Below are positions 6,411-10,982 of a stretch of DNA of 13,217 bases, piece after piece. The stretch spans positions 1-13,217 of the forward strand of contig JAUQXD010000776.1 in NCBI GenBank assembly GCA_030834835.1, written 5' to 3'. The notes under the pieces were generated by a model. The model ran no database searches, was not told the origin of the DNA, and saw only the letters and a program-made list of their open reading frames with translations. A program made the translations under genes and the position numbers. Each line of letters opens with the position of its first letter. Position 1 is the first letter of the stretch. The stretch is from Thermoflexales bacterium. GTDB lineage: Bacteria; Chloroflexota; Anaerolineae; Fen-1058.

Positions 6411-6440
6411 GAAACCCGGCTTCTGGTGAAGCCGGGTTTC
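6411..6440 (-). terminator. rpsT terminator hairpin
   Basis: A perfect 13-bp stem (6411-6423 with 6428-6440) has a 4-nt loop. On the minus strand it is followed by TTTCTTGTATCTT, a moderate U-rich tract. It ends rpsT transcription and shields the promoter of the small membrane gene just downstream. Confidence 0.8.
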
Positions 6441-6466
6441 CGTGTTGGGTTAATTCAACGGGTCGA

Positions 6467-6736
6467 TTACTTTTGGGCGGTCTTAGCCGCGGCCTTCATC
6501 AGACGCGCCTTGCGGCGAGCCGCGTTGCGCTTGTGAACGACGCCCTTGACAGCGGCTTTGTCGAGCGCGCTGGCGGCAGCGTTAACGGCCACCGACATGT
6601 CTTTGGCCTCACCGGCCTCGATCGCTTCACGCGCCGTGCGAACGGCGCCGCGCGCGTTAGTGCGCACTGTCTTGTTGCGGACGGCCCGACGATTGCTGCT
6701 ACGAATACGCTTGATTGCAGATTTAATGTTAGCCAA
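6467..6736 (-). CDS. rpsT: 30S ribosomal protein S20
   Basis: This 89-residue basic protein is S20, a primary 16S rRNA binder in the 30S subunit. The N-terminal ANIKSAIKRIRSSNRR is the family signature, and KGVVHKRNAARRKARLMK near the C-terminus matches the second helix region. Translation starts at TTG (6734-6736): GGAGG lies 8 bases upstream, and M-ANIKSAIKR is the canonical S20 start. An upstream ATG at 6751 would add five residues and overlap the ribosome-binding site. The gene stands alone with its own promoter and terminator. S20 genes in other bacteria often use a rare start codon and are autogenously controlled at translation; the TTG start here fits that, but it was not tested. Confidence 0.95.
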   Translation of the reverse strand: MANIKSAIKRIRSSNRRAVRNKTVRTNARGAVRTAREAIEAGEAKDMSVAVNAAASALDKAAVKGVVHKRNAARRKARLMKAAAKTAQK

Positions 6737-6794
6737 CGGTGTTTCCTCCAACAGAATTGTTGCTTGATTACTCTAGTTTCATCAGCGGGGCGAG

Positions 6795-6824
6795 AGTATA
6801 CACGAGTCTAAGCGATTTGTCCAA
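6795..6824 (-). promoter_or_regulatory. rpsT promoter
   Basis: On the minus strand TTGGAC (6824-6819) and TATACT (6800-6795) are separated by 18 bp. The transcript would carry a leader of about 50 bases before the TTG start. The -35 overlaps the -35 of the divergent TPR gene. Confidence 0.65.
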
Positions 6825-6845
6825 TGCGAATCCTGCGTCTATAAT
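6817..6845 (+). promoter_or_regulatory. promoter of the TPR gene, leaderless spacing
   Basis: TTGTCC (6817-6822) and TATAAT (6840-6845) are separated by 17 bp. Only 6 bases lie between the -10 box and the ATG at 6852, so the transcript should start at or next to the start codon. Confidence 0.7.
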
Positions 6846-6851
6846 CCGCGC

Positions 6852-7310
6852 ATGCCGCCCACCCGATTGGCCTTCTGCCCCCGCTGGTTGATCTTTGTGC
6901 ACTCACGCCTGCTCGTGCTGCGCGGCAACTTTCATCGTCACTTCGGCAACCTCAGCGGCGAACGGCGTGAGTATCAGTGGGCCGTCGATCGGTTCAGCCG
7001 CGCCATCGAGATCGATCCGAAATATGTCGCCGCCTATTACAGCCGTGGCGTTTTATACTGGCGCGAACTGGAGAACTGGCATCGCGCCATCAACGATTTG
7101 ACCCGCGTGATCGAACTGGCGCCGCACTGGACGGAAGCGTGGCTCAATCGGGCAATTGCCCAACAGCGGCGCGGCAACTTCGAAGCCGCCATCGCCGATC
7201 TGGAAACCTATCTGACGCTGGCAACCGATCCGGGCTGGCGAGCGAATGCTGAACGACAGTTGGAGCTCATGAAAGCGGTGAATGCGGAGAAAACTTCGAA
7301 GCAAGCGTAG
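6852..7310 (+). CDS. TPR-repeat protein
   Basis: This 152-residue protein is mostly tetratricopeptide repeats. Clear repeats run from about residue 40 to 140: WAVDRFSRAIEIDPKYVAAY, RAINDLTRVIELAPHWTEAW and AAIADLETYLTLATDPGWRA carry the usual spaced small, aromatic and Pro residues. Residues 1-35 (hydrophobic, Arg-rich) may hold a degenerate first repeat rather than a signal peptide. TPR proteins are binding scaffolds; the partner is unknown. The ATG has no Shine-Dalgarno and follows a TATAAT by 6 bases, so the message is probably leaderless. It is divergent from rpsT and convergent with rimI. Confidence 0.8.
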   Translation: MPPTRLAFCPRWLIFVHSRLLVLRGNFHRHFGNLSGERREYQWAVDRFSRAIEIDPKYVAAYYSRGVLYWRELENWHRAINDLTRVIELAPHWTEAWLNRAIAQQRRGNFEAAIADLETYLTLATDPGWRANAERQLELMKAVNAEKTSKQA

Positions 7311-7330
7311 GGCAAGTTGACAACTTGCCC
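7310..7330. terminator. hairpin between convergent genes
   Basis: GGGCAAGT and ACTTGCCC form an 8-bp stem with a 5-nt loop (7310-7330), starting at the last base of the TPR gene's stop codon and ending 3 bases before the rimI stop. No T-run follows on either strand, so it may be a REP-like or processing hairpin. Confidence 0.5.
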
Positions 7331-7333
7331 CGA

Positions 7334-7933
7334 CTACCGGTCTTCACCCCGCCGCAAACGATCTTCTAACGCGGCGCGCAGGTCGCGCAACTTCGCACGA
7401 TACGCCTCGCTCTGAATCTGATCGACCGTCATCAAATCCGCGTCTTCGTCGTTATCGCGATAATAGCGCGGGCGGCGGCCCACCACTTGAAAGCCGTACT
7501 TGTGATAGAGATTCTGCGCCACCGTATTCGACACGCGCACTTCCAGCGTCACCATCACCGCGCCCAGTTCGATACTGCGCTCCACCATCGCCAGCAGCAT
7601 CAACTCGCCGATGCCGCGCCCGCGCCATGACTCGCCGGACGCGATGGTGCTGATGTGCGCTTCGTCGACGACGAGCCAGAAACCGCCATAGCCAATGACG
7701 GGCGACTGACGCGATCTTTGAAATAAGCGCTTGAGCCAGTTCGCGCGTCCCGCCGCCTGACCGTTGGTGTACCGCGCCACATAGTAATGCGAGTGGTTGT
7801 TTTCCAGAATCTCGTGCTGATAAGTGTAGTCCGACCACGGCAGCGTAAACGACTGCCGCTCGATCGTCATCACTTCCGGCACGTCGTCCCACTGCATCGG
7901 CTCGACGCGGTACGGCGGCACCGATTCGATCAT
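7334..7933 (-). CDS. rimI: ribosomal protein S18-alanine N-acetyltransferase (RimI-like GNAT)
   Basis: This 199-residue GNAT-fold enzyme would transfer acetyl from acetyl-CoA to the N-terminal Ala of ribosomal protein S18 in the cytoplasm. Visible marks are IERQSFTLPWS near residues 24-34, the acetyl-CoA loop ESWRGRGIGELML at 101-113, LEVRVSNTVAQNLYHKYGF at 130-148, and RPRYYRDNDEDA at 154-165. It is longer than the usual 145-160 residues, because of a basic insertion at about 57-78 and a C-terminal charged tail. It is the last gene of tsaE-tsaB-rimI; its ATG overlaps the tsaB stop by 4 bases (ATGA). The S18 substrate is inferred from family and context; another N-terminal acetylase specificity is possible. 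Confidence 0.85.
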   Translation of the reverse strand: MIESVPPYRVEPMQWDDVPEVMTIERQSFTLPWSDYTYQHEILENNHSHYYVARYTNGQAAGRANWLKRLFQRSRQSPVIGYGGFWLVVDEAHISTIASGESWRGRGIGELMLLAMVERSIELGAVMVTLEVRVSNTVAQNLYHKYGFQVVGRRPRYYRDNDEDADLMTVDQIQSEAYRAKLRDLRAALEDRLRRGEDR

Positions 7934-8601
7934 GCCGTCACCTGCTGATCGGGCGAGAGATAGATCGGCTGCAGGGCCGCGACATCATCGACATCACCGC
8001 CCTGAATGCGCTGCCAGGCCAGCTCGGCCAGGAAGCCGGCGCGCCGCAGACTGAACGCACCCGGCGACAACGACACGCGCTCACCCAATCGTTGTTCAAG
8101 CAACGTGCGTTCTTGATCGGATAGTTCGCCGCACACGGTCGTGGGCTTTTCCCACGTCTCGCCCATGCGATCGGGCGTGGTCAACCAGAAATCGCCGTCG
8201 CGTTTCCAATCGGTGCGCGACTTGAGATACCGCGCGGCGATCCATCGACCGCGCCCGGCGCGCACTACCACGACGAGCGGCGGCCTGGCCCAGCGATGCG
8301 CATACGCGAGAATATCCGGCGTCTGCACGCCGACGATAGGCAGGTCGCGCGCCATCGCCAGGCCCTTCGCCGCGGCCACGCCCACGCGCACGCCCGTGAA
8401 AGAGCCGGGACCGATCGAGACGCCAAGACCCGTAAGCTGTTCGATCGGCACATCGATCTGCCGCAGCAGATCGGCAATACGCGGCATCAACTCGACGGTG
8501 TGATGATCGGCGGTGTCCCAACTGTATTCGGCGCGCACGACCGCGCCGTCATAGACGGCCAGGCTGGCGCTGCGAGTGGCGGTATCGATGGCTAAGATCA
8601 T
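7930..8601 (-). CDS. tsaB: tRNA t6A biosynthesis protein TsaB
   Basis: This 223-residue ASKHA-fold protein is the partner that, with TsaD and TsaE, transfers the threonylcarbamoyl group to A37 of ANN-decoding tRNAs. The N-terminal MILAIDTATRSASLAVYDG and the segment SIGPGSFTGVRVGVAAAKGL (about 62-81) are diagnostic. The length is typical. It overlaps tsaE upstream (ATGA at 8598-8601) and rimI downstream by 4 bases each. tsaD, often the next member, is not in this window. TsaB lacks catalysis of its own; it stabilises TsaD. Confidence 0.93.
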   Translation of the reverse strand: MILAIDTATRSASLAVYDGAVVRAEYSWDTADHHTVELMPRIADLLRQIDVPIEQLTGLGVSIGPGSFTGVRVGVAAAKGLAMARDLPIVGVQTPDILAYAHRWARPPLVVVVRAGRGRWIAARYLKSRTDWKRDGDFWLTTPDRMGETWEKPTTVCGELSDQERTLLEQRLGERVSLSPGAFSLRRAGFLAELAWQRIQGGDVDDVAALQPIYLSPDQQVTA

Positions 8602-9104
8602 GATCGGATTCCAAAGACTTCGCGCTTGAGCGCAGTGAGCAATGCTTGATGTTGCGCGTCGGTAGGCTTAAACGTCAGGCGGCGGCGGGTATCGTCGACG
8701 AGTTCCAGTGTAATCCACAACCGATCGGTTGGCAGCAGTGACAGCGCACGCTCCGGCCATTCGATCAGCACCGTCGAAGTTGAGTCCATCAGATCACTCA
8801 GGCCCAGCATCCACGCCTCGCGTTCGGATTCCAGCCGATAGAGATCGACATGGTACAGGTGTTTGCGATCAGCCTCGCGGCGCAGTTCGTGGATTAGCGT
8901 GAACGTGGGGCTGGTGAGATCATCGGTGGCGCCCCAGCCGCGGCCCAGGCCCTGCGCAAAGCACGTTTTGCCCGCGCCCAATTGGCCTTCCAGGCAAATG
9001 ACTTCGCCGCCCTTCAGCAGCTTACCTAAGCGTTCGCCGATGCGCGCAGTCTGGGCAGGACTGCCGCTCAAGAATTCGACGGTGGTGGAATCTAGGATTG
9101 GCAT
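8598..9104 (-). CDS. tsaE: tRNA t6A biosynthesis ATPase TsaE
   Basis: This 168-residue P-loop ATPase supports the turnover of the TsaB-TsaD complex in t6A synthesis. The Walker A GQLGAGKT is at 40-47, SPTF at 65-68, HVDLYR at 85-90 and IEWPE at 114-118, all family signatures. The ATG at 9104 is chosen because MPILDSTTVEF begins the family's usual N-terminus and a TATAAT lies 9 bases upstream. The frame stays open far upstream only because it reads through the tRNA genes in antisense. The C-terminal 30 residues follow the usual beta-strand. There is no Shine-Dalgarno, so the message is probably leaderless or nearly so. It is the first gene of tsaE-tsaB-rimI. Confidence 0.93.
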   Translation of the reverse strand: MPILDSTTVEFLSGSPAQTARIGERLGKLLKGGEVICLEGQLGAGKTCFAQGLGRGWGATDDLTSPTFTLIHELRREADRKHLYHVDLYRLESEREAWMLGLSDLMDSTSTVLIEWPERALSLLPTDRLWITLELVDDTRRRLTFKPTDAQHQALLTALKREVFGIRS

Positions 9105-9113
9105 GGCGCCGCG

Positions 9114-9142
9114 ATTATACCGCTTGCGTTTACGCGCGGCAA
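9114..9142 (-). promoter_or_regulatory. promoter of tsaE-tsaB-rimI
   Basis: On the minus strand TTGCCG (9142-9137) and TATAAT (9119-9114) are separated by 17 bp. The -10 box ends 9 bases before the tsaE ATG. Confidence 0.65.
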
Positions 9143-9170
9143 GCAGTTCGCGCCACGACCAATGGCGCCG

Positions 9171-9277
9171 GGCGATTGAAATCGCAGCAACAACTGCACG
9201 AAGTCGGCCTGCGCCGACTGAAAACCCGGCCGACGGAGGTCGGCTTTGTGTAGTCTGTAGGCGCGATTTTAATCGCC
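9171..9277. repeat. nested inverted-repeat element (REP/MITE-like), ~107 bp
   Basis: The outer arms 9171-9185 (ggcgattgaaatcgc) and 9263-9277 (gcgattttaatcgcc) are inverted copies matching at 14 of 15 bases. Each arm is also a palindrome (GCGAT/ATCGC). Inside are two further hairpins, AGTCGGC-ctgc-GCCGACT and GCCGAC-ggag-GTCGGC. No ORF lies within. The design is that of a small non-coding mobile or REP-type element; copy number in the genome is unknown. Confidence 0.65.
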
Positions 9278-9326
9278 AGCCATTGCGTGAGTCGAAATGT
9301 GCGTTGCTGGAACCGTTCAAACTTGC

Positions 9327-9355
9327 TTGACACTCCCGCGTCAATCGGGTACAAT
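9327..9355 (+). promoter_or_regulatory. promoter of the tRNA-Ala pair
   Basis: TTGACA (9327-9332) and TACAAT (9350-9355) are separated by exactly 17 bp. The first tRNA begins 15 bases after the -10 box, leaving a precursor leader of about 8 bases. Confidence 0.8.
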
Positions 9356-9369
9356 CTTGTCCGCTGGAC

Positions 9370-9442
9370 GGGCCTGTAGCGCAGTTGGGAGCGCGCCTCA
9401 ATCGCACTGAGGAGGCCGTGGGTTCGAATCCCACCAGGTCCA
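9370..9442 (+). tRNA. tRNA-Ala (anticodon CGC)
   Basis: A full 73-nt cloverleaf is present. The acceptor GGGCCTG pairs with CAGGTCC and includes the G3-U70 wobble that AlaRS recognises. The D stem is GCGC/GCGC. The anticodon stem CCTCA/TGAGG holds loop ATCGCAC, giving anticodon CGC. The T arm has GTGGG-TTCGAAT-CCCAC. The discriminator is A. CCA is not encoded (ACT follows), so it must be added enzymatically. Confidence 0.95.
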
Positions 9443-9467
9443 CTGTAGTCGCCTTAAGAATTAGGAT

Positions 9468-9540
9468 GGGCCTATAGCGCAGTTGGGAGCGCGTCTCAAT
9501 GGCATTGAGAAGGTCGTGGGTTCGAATCCCACTAGGTCCA
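9468..9540 (+). tRNA. tRNA-Ala (anticodon GGC)
   Basis: A full 73-nt cloverleaf is present. The acceptor GGGCCTA pairs with TAGGTCC, again with G3-U70. The anticodon stem TCTCA/TGAGA holds loop ATGGCAT, giving anticodon GGC. It differs from the preceding tRNA at only seven positions, four of which are two compensated base pairs. CCA is not encoded. It lies 25 bases after the first tRNA, probably on the same transcript. Confidence 0.95.
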
Positions 9541-9548
9541 CACAATAG

Positions 9549-9569
9549 GGGCAGGCACACGGCCTGCCC
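9549..9569 (+). terminator. hairpin after the tRNA pair
   Basis: GGGCAGGC and GCCTGCCC form an 8-bp stem with a 5-nt loop 8 bases after the second tRNA, followed only by TTACA. Without a T-run it may be a weak terminator or a dispersed hairpin repeat. Confidence 0.45.
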
Positions 9570-9692
9570 TTACACATTCAGGTGTTAAGCCGGAGTAGTA
9601 GACCATCTGCCAGAGAGCGAGGTGCAAGGGTGTGAGCCTCGCGGGCACCATGCAGAGTGCGTCAGATCGAACTCGCCGGGGAATTCAAATAG

Positions 9693-9722
9693 GACGCAGA
9701 TTCACGCGGATTACGCTGATTT
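9693..9722. repeat. 9-10 bp direct repeat inside the T-box leader
   Basis: Three copies of ACGCRGATT-like sequence follow each other: acgcagattc, acgcggatt, acgctgattt. They sit in the linker between stem I and stem III, where stem II would be expected. Confidence 0.6.
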
Positions 9723-9847
9723 TGAGTCGATTTGAGTTGCGCTCTGTGGATGAACCGATCGGTTGGTAAGTCTACAGCGGGTCAGCCCGATACAGCGTCA
9801 CGAGCGGCATCGACGCAAGTTGATGCAAGCAGGGTGGTACCACGGAG

Positions 9848-9881
9848 TCCCCTTCGTCCCTGATCGGATGAGGGGGATTTT
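9848..9881 (+). terminator. T-box regulated terminator
   Basis: TCCCCTTCGTCC (9848-9859) pairs with GGATGAGGGGGA (9866-9877) over 12 bp, including two G-U pairs, with a 6-nt loop. TTTTGTATTTGTG follows. Its 5' arm shares bases with the antiterminator, so the two structures exclude each other. Confidence 0.85.
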
Positions 9882-9912
9882 GTATTTGTGTCGAAGGATC
9901 GTAGAGGTTACC

Positions 9913-10740
9913 ATGAAGCAAGGTGTCTTTGCATGTTTCTTGGGCGTTATGATGCTGTTGGCCGGGTGTAGCCCGAATGCGACTGTTCTACTGCCTACAC
10001 CGGCAACGGTTGTTCCAACCGAGACGTCGATTCCGACGGCAGTTCCATCGCCAACTGAGACACTTGTGCCGACAGCAACGCCTGTGCCGACGATAACGCC
10101 GACACAGGTGCCAACTGCTACACCTGATCCAAGACCGACATTTCCAGAAAGTGGCACAATGCGCAGTGAGCACTTTACCGCAGCGCTGAGCCAACAGTGG
10201 ATGGACGTTGCAAGTATCGCAGAAATTGCCATAGACCCTGAAACACTTGAAAACGCACGAAGAGTCATGCTTGTTCGCTTGGCCTGGCGCTTGTCTCAAT
10301 ATTCAAAAGATCCGCGACTCAATCTGTTTAAGAACGCCGACGATCCTGAGCCGAAAGATCTATCTTATAGCGAACGACTTAAGGGGGTGCTCACTGCGTA
10401 TGAACAAAATGCTCAATTGGGCAACGAAGGTTTTCAATATGAATTTGATTTTGGCGAAGGAGTGAAGGGAAAGATTGTTAACTTCGATGTTAGGGCACTT
10501 GCTACTCAAGCTGAATGGGATGCCGTTATCAGCATGCTTAAAAAGACGACGTATGTCATGCGAGTCGCTAAAGCATTTAACCTTGATTCCAAGTCGATGA
10601 TCTACTTTGATGACCAAGGTGTATTCCACGCTTATTCTTTAGGTCCAACCCCTTATAAGCCCCCTGCCGTATTTAGCCACTCGCGGCATTGCGCTTCAAT
10701 TATTGGCCGATCTATTTTCTGCTCCAACGGTTCAGAGTGA
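9913..10740 (+). CDS. lipoprotein of unknown function, probably frameshifted
   Basis: The 275-residue product begins with a signal peptide and lipobox (MKQGVFACFLGVMMLLAGC), with Cys19 as the lipidation site. A linker of Pro/Thr repeats (TPxPT type, about 25-80) follows, then a soluble domain that I do not recognise. A modest AGAGG lies 5 bases before the ATG, and the ATG is 35 bases after the T-box terminator hairpin. The last 25 residues look like out-of-frame sequence (Ser, His, Arg, Cys-rich). A coherent continuation exists in the next frame from about 10643 to 10912. Base composition from about 10200 is clearly more AT-rich than its neighbours, and the motif CGATCG, frequent elsewhere, is absent. 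It may be a recent arrival between the T-box and leuS. A sequencing error is the main alternative to a true frameshift. Confidence 0.65.
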   Translation: MKQGVFACFLGVMMLLAGCSPNATVLLPTPATVVPTETSIPTAVPSPTETLVPTATPVPTITPTQVPTATPDPRPTFPESGTMRSEHFTAALSQQWMDVASIAEIAIDPETLENARRVMLVRLAWRLSQYSKDPRLNLFKNADDPEPKDLSYSERLKGVLTAYEQNAQLGNEGFQYEFDFGEGVKGKIVNFDVRALATQAEWDAVISMLKKTTYVMRVAKAFNLDSKSMIYFDDQGVFHAYSLGPTPYKPPAVFSHSRHCASIIGRSIFCSNGSE

Positions 10741-10912
10741 ATACGTAATTGGATCCACTATCGCGAGGAATCAAAACGGTGTGTCAACTAGTAGCGCACT
10801 TTTTGAAGCGTTAGGGTGCGGTAGCGAAGAATGCTCCCGCTACGGCAAAACTCACGGATATTTCGACATTGTTCTTAAAGATGGAACACGGCTTGCGCCA
10901 ATAAATAAGTAG
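10643..10912 (+). pseudogene. 3' part of the lipoprotein gene in the shifted frame
   Basis: Frame +2 opens after a TAG at 10640-10642 and runs to the TAG at 10910-10912. It reads plausibly as protein from about YLATRGIALQLLADLFSAP onward and ends TRLAPINK. There is no start codon with a ribosome-binding site for it. Removing one C from the run at 10660-10664 joins it to the upstream frame, giving a lipoprotein of about 332 residues. I therefore read it as the tail of the same gene, not a separate gene. Confidence 0.6.
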
Positions 10913-10982
10913 GCTGGCCCGACCCACCTAAGAATGCACCTCAGCGATGCTTAATTCATAGGGCCCCTTGAGGAGAAGAATC

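Larger units (their letters stand above)
9589..9881 (+). promoter_or_regulatory. T-box riboswitch leader, probable leucine specifier
   Basis: Stem I spans about 9590-9679. CCGG/CCGG closes it, AGTAG (9594-9598) faces GAA (9669-9671) in the specifier loop, ATCTG/CAGAT (9605-9609, 9663-9667) continues it, and AGAGAG and a GCGAGG/CCTCGC stem form the distal part. The triplet after GAA is CTC (9672-9674), a Leu codon, followed by a purine. Stem III is an 8-bp helix with a GCAA tetraloop (9807-9826). The T-box motif AGGGTGGTACCACG (9831-9844) differs from AGGGTGGNACCGCG at one base. Its TGGT would pair with tRNA ACCA, which fits tRNA-Leu. AGGG (9831-9834) can pair with CCCT (9858-9861) as antiterminator. 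Uncharged tRNA-Leu would allow read-through. No clear promoter was found just upstream. A 9-10 bp direct repeat lies between stems I and III. Confidence 0.85.

Noticed and set aside
9105..9560. Minus-strand extension of tsaE upstream to 9560
   Set aside because: The extra 152 residues come from antisense reading of the two tRNA genes and the repeat. They give the well-known spurious GIRTHDL and GFEPT peptides. The family start and the TATAAT place the real ATG at 9104.
8719..9766. Identical 14-mer AACCGATCGGTTGG at 8719 and 9753
   Set aside because: It contains the locally frequent CGATCG and one copy is in tsaE coding sequence. A chance repeat in 13 kb is not improbable.
9763..9912. Upstream start for the lipoprotein at 9763
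   Set aside because: It would translate the T-box stem III, antiterminator and terminator, and would place the lipoprotein signal peptide internally.
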